The notes beneath the pieces were generated by a model that saw only the letters and a list, made by a program, of their open reading frames with translations, did not search any database and had not been told where the DNA came from. Of a stretch of DNA of 64,000 nt, positions 10,911 to 22,134 are shown piece by piece. Position 1 is the stretch's first letter. Each line of letters starts with the position of its first letter. The translations under genes were made by a program, and so were the position numbers. The DNA comes from Phoronis australis (Eukaryota; Phoronida; Phoronidae): NCBI GenBank assembly GCA_002633005.1, contig NMRA01000568.1, positions 1 to 64,000 on the forward strand, written 5' to 3'.

Positions 10911-13900
10911 TTCGCCCTCTTTGTTCACATTTTGACAAATGGACGGATGTGAGTTTCGAAGATCTTGTGTTAATGTTAGAGGACGGTGACATTAAGTTGT
11001 TTGATGTGAGAGAGCCTGAAGAGCTGGAAGAGACTGGTGCCATTCCTGGGGCCACTAATATACCACGTATGTAACTTGTTACTACTATGTTATTAAAGGG
11101 CACAATTATAACGGGACATGTAAGCATAAATTTTGTGTATGTCAGAATGAATATTGATTAAGTAATTAGGAAGAATAGATCCATTTTAAGTTGCCCAAAA
11201 TTTGTGCATGTGTACTTTTAAATCATGTAGTCAAACTTGTTGACGTGTTTTTTAACGCCAAAATCTATTTTTATGCGCCCTCATATTTATGTGTGGACGC
11301 ATTATGCCGTCATCTCCGTCTGTCCATCCGTCAGGCGCGTCCGTCCGGCGTCTGCTGCTCTATCTCCAAAACGCCTTGACTTAAGTTCATGAAATTTTGC
11401 ACACATGTTCCTTCCATGGATGGGACGGCATGTGCGAACTTTCGGACGAATCCGACTACCAGTGTGCCCCCTAGTGGCAATTTTAGTTTTTTACGTTTGT
11501 GATGTGTGAATGATTTAGTTTGCGTCATGTACTATTTTTAGAGAACACGTGTTATGTTATGTAGTCACGTGATGGTTTCACCATCAGTTTGTAGTTGTAC
11601 GTTCACTGCTTGTATTACCACGATCACGAAAAGACGTATTTCATTATCACTCGAATAATTGTTGTTCCTTCCACTCTGGCTACCCAACGATAAACGTGAC
11701 ATTGGCGACGAGAAATGGCTTCGAGGACGAGTTAACGAACAAGAAGTTAACTAAGAGCATGTCATTTGCATCGTGGGTAGCAAGATATTGCCTATAGGTG
11801 TTGCGTCACAAGAGACTGTGACCAGCGAGAGGAATCGTATGTAGAAGATACTGCCTGCAAGTGTTGTGTCACCAGAGACTGTGACCAGCGAGAAGAATCA
11901 TGGGTAGAAGATACTGCCTGCAAGTGTTGTGTCACCAGAGACTGTGACCAGCAAGAAGAATCATGGGTAGAAGATACTGCCTTCAAGTGTTGTGTCACCA
12001 GAGACTGTGACCAGCGAGAGGAATCATGGGTAGAAGATACTGCCTGCAAGTGTTGTGTCACCAGAGACTGTGACCAGGAAGTACACTGTCACAGTACAGT
12101 GTGTAATAGTTCGAAGATTCACCAACAAGGGGAGAGTCCTACTGCTTGGATAGCAGATAAGACATTTGATTATTTTGGTTGATTGATTGAAGTAAGAAGG
12201 TTAGCGTAATTACTCTTTTTGTAGTTGATTACTTAATTAACAACAGGTTTCACTTGTCTAAGTAGTGGTTATCATATCATAAATTAATTAATAATTCTCT
12301 CTCCATCTACGCACAATCTCAAAGCATAGCTACCTTTTAAACAAACCCATAGTCAATCTCTGACAGTGTAATTCTCTCGCCATCTATACACAATCTCTGA
12401 CAGTGTAATTCTCTCACCATCTACGCACAATCTCTGACAGTGTAATTCTCTCTCCATCTACGCACAATCTGATAGTGTAATTCTCTCGCCATCTATACAC
12501 AATCTCTGACAGTGTAATTCTCTCACCATCTACGCACAATCTCTGACAGTGTAATTCTCTCTCCATCTACGCACAATCTGATAGTGTAATTCTCTCGCTA
12601 TCTATACACAATCTCTGACAGTGTAATTCTCTCACCATCTACGCACAATCTCTGACAGTGTAATTCTCTCTCCATCTACGCACAATCTCTTTAATTCGTC
12701 AATGTGGATTTAACAAACCTGCTAAAATGAGAGTACACACAAAAAATGTTTAAACCTCAACAAAATAAAAATGTGGTGTCTGTGTGGAGCCAAGCTGTTA
12801 AAGTTGAAATGCTTTAAGGTCATACAGAACCTAGCAAAATGTCCACGTTTGACTAACCTTTACATATCACTCATAAACATCTGATGGAGGTCCTTATCAA
12901 ACTTTCACATGGCATGCTTTATTCACTGTTCTACGAAATGCTGATGTCAGCTGTTTTTGAAATGTTCCACTTGTGCATGAGGGACATAAACAAAATTGGG
13001 CATTTATGACCTTGATGAAAAATCTCAAAATTTACATAAAAAGAAAATAATTTTTAAAACTCAGCATTTTATAGATTTAACCTTTTAACCTTTCATATTT
13101 AACTACTTTATGTTCTAACTTGTTCCCATTGTTTTTCTTCGAATGTATCTGTCTTTTTCCTAAGTGTTACTAAAAACGCATGACCTAATTAATGGCAAAT
13201 TGGTGTAAAGTCAAAAATCAAATTCTACATGCTTTCAATTTTAGAAAATATTAAGTTTAAATCTATTGTTTTTGGAGATATTTAGCCGATTATGTGGACC
13301 AGTCCTGTTGATAAGGTTGTACACAATAACATTTATAATATAGTGAAAAACAACTAAGGCTGCTTGTCATAGTTTATTGACACTCGGTGTGTGACTTTAG
13401 TGCCGTTAACTCTACAAAAGTTGACACGGATCAGCTGACACGGAACGAGTTGTTCCAGCGCAAGTATGTGTGTAAACGGAACTGAACTGGAGAAAATTGA
13501 CACTGCGGCGACAACTTTTGCTACCCACCGTTTGTGAGGTAGAGCAGTTTACGCTAGAACATCTTGTTCCATGTCAATTATGTGTCTAAACACAAAACTG
13601 GGACAAGGCGGAAAGGATCATCTCTACTGCGCTTGTGTAATGACCTAAGTACAGGTTCTCTGTCTCTTCAACTCAAGTCATTTGTAAACCTGCGCATGTG
13701 TGATCCGGACACTTGACACCGATCAATTTGCTCCGTGTCAGTTGCACCGCGCCCAAAGTTGATGTCTAAATGGGACTTATATTATGGTTCACATTATTGA
13801 CACTTGGTGTGTGACTATATTATGGTTTACATTATTGACACTTGGTTTGTGACTATATTATGGTTTACATTATTGACACTTGGTGTGTGACTATATTGTG

Positions 13901-15385
13901 GTTTACATTATTAACACTTGGTTTGTGACTATATTATGGTTTACATTATTAACACTTGGTGTGTGACTATATTATGGTTTACATTATTAACACTTGGTGT
14001 GTGACTATATTGTGGTTTACATTATTAACACTTGGTGTGTGACTATATTATGGTTTACATTATTAACACTTGATGTGTGACTGTATTATGGTTTACATTA
14101 TTGACACTTGATGTGTGACTGTATTATGGTTTACATTATTGACACTTGATGTGTGACTGTATTATGGTTTACATTATTGACACTTGGTGTGTGACTATAT
14201 TATGGTTCACATTATTGACACTTGGTGTGTGACTATATTGTGGTTTACATTATTAACACTTGGTGTGTGACTATATTGTGGTTCACATTATTGACACTTG
14301 GTGTGTGACTATATTATGGTTTACATTGTTGACACTCGCTGTGTGACTGTATTATGGTTTGCATTATTGACACTCAGTGTGTGACTGTATTATGGTTTGT
14401 ATTATTGACTGTAATCATAGTTTGCACTTAATGACCCCAGCATTAAAGCTCAAGCCTGAGCTCGAGTCTATGTCTCAGATCTGAGCCCATCAAGTACTGA
14501 CCACTTGTCATTATCTTGAGTTTGTAAAAGTAGAAAGGAAAATATCAAAATAATTATTGAGTTTGATTTTGGGTAAGAAAATTAGAGCCTGGACATTGGT
14601 GTTTTACACAGAATAGCAGTTCATCAGTCCATACAATTTGAAAACTTTATGAAATATTCTTTTTATAGTTGGTGAAGTAGAAGATGCCTTCAAGTTATCA
14701 CCAGATGCATTCTTGTCTAAGTATGCTACACAACTGCCAAGCCACACAGATGAGAAGATAGTATTTCAATGCCTAGCTGGTTACCGCAGCAACATTGCCA
14801 TGGAGACAGCCCACAGTTTAGGTTTTACAAAGTAAGTAATCATTGCTTGTTTACATATGTTTACTACATAGAAACGGATGTGTCAGTTCAAACTAAAATT
14901 AGTGTCGTGCTTTTCTACTTTTGATTCTTGCATCCATTTTCATGATTTTTAATGTTTATACAATTATATTGCTAATGCTTTCATGGGTGCAACTCACTAA
15001 CTTTTAGATTTCACCAGCAGTACAACGACTTTGTATCACTATCATTTTGAATAGGAGGCCTGCTGATGTTATTATATTTCACCAGCAGTACAATGACTTT
15101 GTATCACAACCATTTTGAACAGTAGGCCTGCTGGGTCATGTTATTATTTTCCACCAGCGGTACAACGACTTTTTATCACAACCATTTTGAATGGGAGGCC
15201 TGCTGTGTCATGTTATATTTCACCAGCTGTACAATGACTTTGTATCACAACCATTTTGAATAGGAGGCCTGCTGAATCATGTTATTATATTTCTTTGCAG
15301 AGCTCGTAACTATGTCGGAGGCTGGGAAGAGTGGGTCCACCGAAATCCTGAAAAAATTGAGTTTTTTAAGAAAGTGAAAGGTTGA
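10911..15385 (+). CDS. Single-domain rhodanese (thiosulfate sulfurtransferase-like) protein, three exons
   Basis: Exons 10911-11066, 14669-14831 and 15301-15385 (stop TGA) have AG acceptors (TTTCAG, TTATAG, TTGCAG), GT donors (GTATGT, GTAAGT) and consistent phases (1, 1, 2). The product carries a complete rhodanese fold: 'FEDLVLML', the 'LFDVREPEELEETGAIPGA' strand-turn typical of the family, the active-site loop QCLAGYRS with the catalytic cysteine (Cys133 if the 3207 exon is used), and the C-terminal 'NYVGGWEEW'. Rhodaneses move sulfane sulfur through a cysteine persulfide. The single short domain resembles the TSTD1/TSTD3/Hsp67B2-type proteins, often mitochondrial or cytosolic. Members in animals are poorly defined, so no symbol is given. 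The introns hold minisatellites and an LTR fragment. The 5' end is incomplete unless the 3207 exon belongs. Confidence 0.88.
11266..11500. repeat. Dispersed-repeat-like segment with GTCCGTC-rich block
   Basis: Contains TCTGTCCATCCGTCAGGCG followed by CTCTATCTCCAAAACGCCTTGA and TTCATGAAATTTTGC. A similar order (TATCTCCCAAGCGCCTTGCAG, TTCATGAAATTTAGC) occurs at about 21808-21855, so it is an interspersed repeat. The class is not assigned. It lies in the second rhodanese intron. Confidence 0.45.
11551..11714 (+). mobile_element. LTR fragment followed by a gypsy-type primer-binding site
   Basis: A stretch starting TGTTATGTTATG and ending CGTGACA is followed at once by TTGGCGACGAG, which resembles the primer-binding site seen just after 5' LTRs of some Ty3/gypsy (Mag-like) elements. 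No gag or pol follows: the next 300 bp are a minisatellite. Read as the 5' LTR plus leader of a truncated retroelement inside the rhodanese intron. The LTR start is uncertain. Confidence 0.4.
11797..12078. repeat. 63-bp minisatellite
   Basis: Four to five copies of a 63-bp unit (core GTGTCACCAGAGACTGTGACC). Because 63 is divisible by three, one minus-strand frame stays open for 89 codons and spells a repeating peptide. That is a product of the period, not a gene. Confidence 0.95.
12300..12690. repeat. 37-bp minisatellite with 109-bp higher-order period
   Basis: About ten copies of GTGTAATTCTCTC(G/A/T)CCATCT... carrying CACAATCTCTGACA. Units cycle as CGCC, CACC and CTCC variants, the third being 2 bp shorter, so starts of the CGCC variant fall 109 bp apart (12366, 12475, 12584). 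Lies in the second rhodanese intron. Confidence 0.93.
12691..13780. other. Intron sequence, probable degraded repeat
   Basis: No coding signal. 13390-13770 has recurring GACACGGA and CCGTGTCAGTTG motifs in opposite orientations, as an old MITE might, but I cannot set its ends. Confidence 0.35.
13781..14420. repeat. 38-bp minisatellite
   Basis: Roughly seventeen copies of a 38-bp unit (core ATTATTGACACTTGGTGTGTG), with point variants such as TATTAACAC and CTTGATGTG shared by neighbouring units, a sign of local unit homogenisation. A diverged stray copy lies near 13366-13400. Confidence 0.95.
15010..15285. repeat. 70-bp minisatellite in the last rhodanese intron
   Basis: Four copies, about 68-72 bp each, starting at CACCAGC (15012, 15080, 15152, 15221) and containing TACAACGACTTTGTATCAC and GGAGGCCTGCTG. 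The array occupies most of the 469-bp intron and ends about 15 bp before the final acceptor. Confidence 0.92.
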
Positions 15386-15570
15386 CGACCCTCAAGTATT
15401 AGGATTTTTTTTGGATGCCACAAAAGAACAGTTGATGGGTAATTGGAATGGATGGATGTTTTTAATCTTCGCACAGATTCTTCTCAAGGTGATGCAACAG
15501 GAATTAATGTTGGACTTGTGCTTTATCATTTTTATCGTTGAAATGTTTTGATTGTTGGCAAGAGACTTAA

Positions 15571-15576
15571 AATAAA
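15571..15576 (+). terminator. Canonical polyadenylation signal of the rhodanese gene
   Basis: AATAAA, 186 bp after the rhodanese stop codon, in an AT-rich 3' region. It is the first canonical hexamer after the stop on the plus strand, giving a short 3' UTR of about 200 nt. Confidence 0.6.
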
Positions 15577-15600
15577 TAAGGAAGTATGCATTATATTTAA

Positions 15601-16560
15601 CATACGGTCAACAAAATGCAGAAGGTTAAGCATCACAGTGATTGAAATACTGTTATGGATCGACACAATGCATCATGCATTGAGGTAACCAACAAAAATT
15701 AAACTATTGTTCACAATCCACTGTTAATACTCAACAAGTGATAACTCTTCCAAAATACATATTTTGAAAGCCACCTTCATAGAAGGACTTTTGATGGTTT
15801 TCTGATCATTTGTTGGTTAGTCGACTCCTCTTTTTTACCTAAAAGTTGTGGAAAGATTTTGAAAAAACGCCCAGAAAATGGTCAGAATGAACAAATGAAA
15901 AAGCGGTTATATGTAATGAAAAGTATAATTTGCAGCCATACAACTGTCATTTTTAATACAAAACAATCCACGTCATTTGTTTATCAAACCAATCTTAAAG
16001 AGGCATGGATCACAAAAGCTCGTCAAAATATCTTTTAAACAATTCCCATCTTGCAGTGTCTACCACAGACCTATTCTCTTTCCCCAGTGTGGAAATTTCC
16101 ACAAAAAAACTCAAGATTTTTGAAACAAGTGCAAAGAAAAAGTTCTGTAGTCATCACAGAGTTTCCAATCTCCCTNAACAAACCTTAAAAAATACCCGGT
16201 GAACGGGTTGAATTCTGTTTCAGTGACAGAAAACCACTTTGAAATATGCAATTTAGTTGCCTTTAGCGTTCCAGTGCCCAGTTGCATGAAACAGTCCCAA
16301 GTAGGGACTCGACTAATAAGTTCCCTAATTCCACGGATTAAGTTGATGGAGATTTGTACAGAATTGTGTATTGTTGATGTTTGACGGGAACAAAACACCA
16401 ATAGTAAAGAATACGCTTGGGGAGCTGGAAGTAAACGATTACTAGATTATTTTGTATTTCTGAAAACCTCTTAGCCGATGTTGACTCCACAATAGAATTC
16501 GGATACCGGTCCAATTATTCAATGGTGACGATTTTCTTTGAAAGTACCGTTTCCAGTAGG
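15601..16560. other. Intergenic, nothing recognised
   Basis: AT-rich sequence with a single N at 16176. Short overlapping frames on both strands at 16005-16401 look like chance. Confidence 0.5.
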
Positions 16561-16599
16561 AAGAAATCATTTAGGAAATTTAATAACTCTCTTAAAAAA

Positions 16600-18500
16600 C
16601 TCTTGCTGCGGTCAAGGATACCATTAAATTAGTTAAGCAGCGGTATAAGACTGACGACATTCAGACAGTTGATAGATAGTACATGTAAAACAGATTTACA
16701 ATTTTCTATAAATGACCAACTTTTTCTTGAAAGGTTGTTGATGGAGGTTTCCGACAAAACAATTTCCTTTGTTTCTTTCTTAAAAAGAAAGTGATAGAGC
16801 TGAACAGCAACTTATCGAAGAAATAAGTTTGTTGGAAAAAAGTCTAAGCCTTGATAGGGAAATACTTGAACAAAAATAATCAACTTGCCGAACTGAGGCA
16901 GGATATGTTAAGAGGTCTCATGACTAGGTCGGGGGCAAGATGGATTGAAGAGCGAGAAAAACCTTCCAACTATTTTCTTCACTTGGAAAATAGGCATTAC
17001 ACAAGGAAGTATATGCCTTTTGGGGGAAAGATGACATTACTAAAACCAATAGTGAAGAGGTTATTCAGGAAACCAAAACTTGTTATGAAAATCTATACAA
17101 ATATAGAAATTCTAACAACAATACTGCTTTAGAAACTTGATAAGGTGTGTGTCTCCAAACTGAATGAGACAGAAAATGAAAAATTAGAAGGTCTTCTTAT
17201 ATATGTAGAAGTCACAATCCTTGAAAAAATGAAAAGAACAAGAGCCTAGGCTCCGAAGGTTTTTCAGTGGAATTTCTGAAATTTTTTTTGGCAGAACTTG
17301 GACATTTCGTTGTTCGCTCACTCAATAGTGGCCAGTTATCATCAACACAGAAAGAGGGAGTGATTACCTGCATCCCTAAGGGAGCAGCTAAAAGTAAACA
17401 GCTGAAAAACTGGAGACCCATATTCTTACTCAGCGTGACATATAAATTGACTTTTTCGGCTGTGACTGAACGGTTAAAATCCGTTTGGGAAAACTAATCA
17501 GTAAGGACCAGACAGGTTTTGTTTCTGGAAGAAATATGAACGAAAATATCCGCGTGCTGTATGATGTAATGTTTTATGCCCAGTCAGCTAACAAACCAGG
17601 ATTGCTTTTACTGATCGATTTTGAGAAAGTATTTGATTTATTGTCGTGGAATTTTATTAAAAAAAACTTTATCTTTCCTTAATTTTGGTTGGTCGATCAG
17701 AAGGTGGGCAAAAGTCTTTTATAATTTTAAGTCGTGTGTTATCGTAAATGATCACCCATCTTCCTGGTTCAATATTTAGCGTGGCTACAGACAAGGTGAC
17801 CATTTGTCTGCCTACATTTTCATATTGTGCGCGGAGATTTTGGCGTATTTAATCAGGAATAATGTAAATATTACATGTGTAGTTGCAGGAAATAATGAAC
17901 ATTTGATTTCGCAATATGCGGACGACACATCAATTACGCTGGATGGGTCGAATTTGTCATTGACTAGCACATTGAATGTACTACATTTGTTTGCTGGTGT
18001 CTCCGGTCTCCAAGTGAATGTGGATAAAACAAAAGCCATATGGTTTGAAAGTAAAACTGGTAGTGATGACGTGATTCCTACAAAAGAAAGTCTGTCTTGG
18101 ACAAAAAAGTCTTTTAGATGTTTGGGGGTGGATTTTGACACTCAATAGGATAGTTTGACGCGTAAGAACTTCACTGCAAGAATGACTGAGATTAAGTCTT
18201 CATTAAAAAGTTGGAGTAGACTAAATTTAACGCCGTTTGGTAGAGTAACTATAAATAAAACGTTAGCTATTTCTAAGCTTAATTTTTTGTTGTCAATTTT
18301 ACCAAATCCACCAGCAAAAGTCGTGGATGAATTGAATGCGATATTCTTTAGAATTATATGGCAGGCTCGAAATGATAAAATTAAGTGAAATACGGCCTGT
18401 TTAGGAATAGACCACGGTTGGACTAAAAATGGTTAATTACATACTTTCAGCAAAGCTTTAAAACTCGCCCGGCCATGGCTCGCAGATATCTTGAAAGCCC
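16600..18500 (+). pseudogene. Decayed LINE ORF2 (Tx1/L1-type reverse transcriptase)
   Basis: Reading successive plus frames gives a non-LTR retrotransposon ORF2 in correct order. At 16850-17060 is the linker 'LAELRQDMLRGLMTRSGARW' with 'NYFLHLE'. At 17300-17480 come RT motifs 'ITCIPKG' and 'NWRPI.LLSVTYKL'. 17485-17682 has 'DQTGFVSGRN' and 'LLLLIDFEKVFDLLSW'. About 17775 has 'GYRQGD' and 17804-18148 has 'QYADDTSITL', the YADD catalytic motif. Then 'FRCLGVDF' and 18155-18388 carry the 'LKSWSRLNLTPFGRV' region after the palm. Frameshifts and stops break it into at least five pieces. The endonuclease domain and ORF1 are not seen, so it is a 5'-truncated dead copy, as usual for LINEs. The 3' end dissolves near 18500. 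Confidence 0.9.
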
Positions 18501-18532
18501 CGTGTCTAAAAGTAGTCAGTTACTATACACAG

Positions 18533-18690
18533 TGGCGGATTTAGAGAGGGGCCAAGTGGATCATCCCCCCCCCCCTAAAATTCTCCAGATTCCATTTGGC
18601 AGTTCGGGGGTGCAAATGTCTGACGGCCAAAATCCTGGCTAATACTCTGCGGCTTGGTCCCCCTTGAGGATGGGGACGAGGCTGACTAGT
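18533..18690. repeat. Poly-G TIR family end (GTGGCGGATTTAG type) and a CAGCCTCGTCCCC motif
   Basis: Starts CAGTGGCGGATTTAGAG followed within 40 bp by a C-run, like the ends of elements at 35.6, 37.5, 39.0 and 44.0 kb. At 18662-18684, CTTGAGGATGGGGACGAGG is the inverted form of the end motif at 19389. Probably two overlapping element fragments. No matching partner end was found. Confidence 0.4.
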
Positions 18691-18744
18691 ACTACCCACA
18701 CATAATAACAGTGAACTTGTTTCCTGAAATGAAAATAAACTCAT

Positions 18745-19388
18745 TTGTGAAAATATCTATAACTAAAATAGTGCGATTGATGTACATGTAGTGCTCAGGG
18801 CGGTTTAATGGTAATATGCTATGCTATTGTTTAGTTTTGATACGAAAGTAACACAGTAATAACACAAAATGGGATTAATGCAATGCACCACACTTATTTT
18901 GTAACTTTTTTCACGTTTTATAAGTAAAAAGTTCATTATTCTTTGACACACCACGGTGCGTTCTCGATCGCTTCTTTCGTCAGAAAGGTGTCGAAATTCA
19001 GAGATCCTGACAAAACTACAAAAAAGCAAGCGTTGCGTTATATTTTCACACGTCATTTCTTCATAACTTCATAAACAATTTATTGATATAGTGCCAAAAA
19101 TAACCGCAATTTGCCAAAATGACATACAAATCACCTTTGGCTCATGCGATGCCTCTGTCAACGCAACTTTTCTCCAATAGTTGGAAGAGACACTGTCCTA
19201 AACCTCTACCTGTCCTTCCTCAATGTGTTATGCCTTGAACTCATGTCTCTCTCTGTTTTCACATTGGAAGTACAAACGACGGAAATTCATCTAATTTACT
19301 TGCCTTGCCTGGCTTCGCATCTAGCGCCAAATTTCGTTCTCGATCTTCTTCCGGGCGTTCATGATCGCGGGTTGGCCGGGGTGAGGCC
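18745..19388. other. Intergenic, nothing recognised
   Basis: No gene or repeat recognised. Frames at 18805-19056 (-) and 19144-19431 (+) show no family resemblance. Confidence 0.4.
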
Positions 19389-20362
19389 AGCCTCGTCCCC
19401 AAGCCTCAAGATGGCGCTGAGCTGTGAATAGCCATCTCGCTGGTTCCCTTCGTGCCTAACCAGCACTCAGGTATCACGCAGTGGCACGCGCTTTAGCATT
19501 GGTTGATGTAACCTCAGCAGTCATTTGGTTAGCTTTACAACAACTTGAAAAAATGGCAGACTGTGAACGAATTTTAGCCTTGTCATGCAAGTGACGTCGC
19601 AGCAACTATTTCGTTTCTACAGTTATGCTTAATAGCCGCGTGCTTGAAGCACATTCATGTACAATAAACTCATATCTGGCCGATTCAATCGGTGTGTTAT
19701 TCACACTGTATGCCTATACAGGACAGTATAGTAAACAAAAGTCATCAACAGTAGAAAGATGCACTCCGAAAAGGCGCTACCACAATTTCTAAGATTCACA
19801 TTTCCTGAACATGAATTTTAAGCACCGATTTGTCTGACAACAGACCAAATTTACACTTCAGCCCATCACTCGTGCCAGTTTGTTTGCATAAAGCGCTGCC
19901 TGTTGAGAATTCGACCAGCAATCAGAAGCGCCGGTGTACAAAAATTTCCCGAGGAAAATTAAGTGATACCTGCGTGCTGACTACCGACCACCTAGCGGCA
20001 CGCATGGAACCAGCGAGCCTTGAAATTTTCTGCAGAATATTACAAAAATGAAAACTAACGGTCTATTGCAGCAATTTGGGTCTAAACTATTGCAAAAACG
20101 TTGTATTTTGATTCGAAAACAAATTAATTTCTATTAAGAATTGAAAATAAGAAGGCGCGAACAACTTTTCTTTTAAACAATAACCAACAATGCCTTATGC
20201 TTTATGAATGACAGCAACAACGCCCGTGAAAATAATTAAAATCTGTTTTTGTTTTAATAACGCCAAGGCAGCGGCCAGTCATTGCGATAAAGGAATTTCC
20301 CATAACCAAGCCTCAAATGGCTACGCCGTTCAGCGCCATCTTGAGGTCTGGGGGCGAGGCTG
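19389..20362. mobile_element. Outer MITE-like element split by a nested MITE
   Basis: The ends are inverted relatives: 19389-19435 (AGCCTCGTCCCCAAGCCTCA, then AGATGGCGCTGAG) matches the reverse complement of about 20315-20362 (AGCGCCATCTTGAGG, then GGGCGAGGCTG) over some 45 bp with scattered mismatches. The Mutator-like MITE at 19436-20017 sits between the arms. Without it the outer element would be about 390 bp. Confidence 0.5.
19436..20017 (-). mobile_element. Mutator-like MITE, copy 1
   Basis: 582 bp. It starts CTCGCTGGTTCCCTTCGTGC and ends with the inverted GGAACCAGCGAG. Its reverse complement aligns with 54381-54974 along nearly the whole length, sharing, among others, GGCAGCGCTT and CATTGGT segments. 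No target-site duplication is visible here: flanks GAATAGCCAT and CCTTGAAATT differ. No transposase is encoded; the small frame at 19830-20051 is not conserved in copy 2. Confidence 0.8.
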
Positions 20363-20493
20363 TTAACCGTCCTCCTTGTATTTGCTTGTTTAGGCTACTG
20401 ACAATTCAAAACAGAGAGATAAAATCCCAAAATTCTATGGGTTTTGTTGTTTTATAGCTCTGCTCAAAGCTAATTAAATATCCAATAACAACC

Positions 20494-20884
20494 GATGTCT
20501 GACACAGTTTACCAATAATGTCTGACACAGTTTGCCGATAATGTCTGACACAGTTTGCCCATAATGTCTGACACAGTTTGCCGATAATGTCTGACGCAGT
20601 CCGCCGATAATGTCTGATGCAGTTCGCCGATAATGTCTGACGCAGTCCGCCGATAATGTCTGACGCAGTCTGTCGATAATGCCTGACACAGTCCGCTGAT
20701 AATGTCTGACACAGTCCGCCTATAATGTCTGACACAGTCCGCCGATAATGTCTGACGCAGTCCGCCAATAATGTCTGACACAGTCCGCCGATAATGTCTG
20801 ACACAGCTAGCCGATAATGTCTGACACGGTTCGCCGATAATGTCTGACACAGTTCGCCGATAATGTCTGACACAGTTTGCCGAT
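20494..20884. repeat. 23-bp minisatellite
   Basis: About seventeen units of GATAATGTCTGACACAGTTTGCC with variants (CGCAGTCCGCC, CACAGTTCGCC). Since 23 is not a multiple of three and no unit carries a stop in the relevant frames, all three minus-strand frames stay open and overlap (113 to 155 codons). They are period artefacts. Confidence 0.96.
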
Positions 20885-22134
20885 TTTAAACAAGCTAGAT
20901 TGTATAATTCGATTTTTTGTTATTATGGCGTTAAATAATAACGCGCGACATCGAATTTCACAATGACGTCATACTAAACACAGAACAGGCAAACACAAGA
21001 GTAGAAATTACAGGTGTGATTTAACTTCTCTCCTTAAAATTATTCACATAAACTATTCTTATTTTACAATCCCAACAACATAGTGTAATCATGATCTAGT
21101 GAAATACACAGTGTAATCAACATGGTGTAATCATGATCTCGTGAAATACAGCGGATACGGGAGCAAAATGGTCTTGAAATTTGCACGCTTTTATGAAGGT
21201 TAAATTGCGCATTTTTCCGTGACGCTGTTTGACTTAAAATATATCGGTGACCTCTAATCTTTTACTATTTTATAGAAAACTTGAGGGACTTCAAAATAAA
21301 AAACAACAAAAAATTAACTGTGAAACTTTGTGTAGAAGGGTTATAATTTGATGTACTCGAAATCCAGAAAAAAGTTAACGCTTTAATACTCCGACGTAAG
21401 AAAATCAGTAAACCGGGAGAAGTGTCACTAAAACGGTCGACACATAAAACTGACACCGGGCAAAGAAATTTATCCGTTTGCAAAAAGATTTCAATCATTA
21501 ATTCATTAAGAATTGACTTTCCTAATTTTGTATTGTTTCAAATCTATTTGTTCCTTCTTAATGATTATCGGTAAAGGCAGGCCTGCGATCTGAGATTTTA
21601 TTTACTCGTAATTTATTTCTGGGTGCGCTGAATTAAAACAATACACGTATTCATCCCAGAAACAAATGTTCATATCTCTTATTTGAAAAGTAAGGCAATA
21701 GGTAAAAGAAAATCGCTTGGTTAAACGTTCAGGCACTGAGTGGCAGATCTAGAGTTTTATCAACGGGGCTTTACTCATGTCAGTTATGTGTGCAAAAACA
21801 TACGGTGTCCGCAACTGTATCTCCCAAGCGCCTTGCAGTTTCTTCATGAAATTTAGCAGCAATAAAGTTCTATTTTCTGCCATGTTGTGATCTAAATTTA
21901 TTTCTCACATGACCTGGAATGTGTTACGACACCGAGTATGTACATGTAATTTTTTATTTTACACGGACGAATCACAAAGTAGTGCAAAGTAGAAATCCTT
22001 ACGCCTTAAATTTTGTCGTCTGCTATGCAAAACACTAAAACAACCAAACGTGCGCCAACCAAACAATGTCGCAACTGTACGTAACCCTAGTCGGAAGGAC
22101 ATGCAAACAACTTCTTAAACGGCGGCTAATCCGG
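20885..22134. other. Intergenic with short repeats
   Basis: A diverged direct duplication lies at 21079-21150 (TGTAATCATGATCT.GTGAAATAC twice). At about 21740-21860 there is a dispersed-repeat segment related to 11.3-11.4 kb, preceded by GAGTGGCAGATCTAGAG, which resembles the poly-G TIR family end. No gene recognised. Confidence 0.45.

Noticed and set aside
11792-12061. 89-codon repetitive minus-strand protein
   Set aside because: Produced by a 63-bp minisatellite whose period is divisible by three, inside a rhodanese intron.
20406-20873. Three overlapping minus-strand frames of 71 to 155 codons
   Set aside because: They are translations of a 23-bp tandem repeat lacking stops in all frames; the peptides are the same repeat read in rotation.
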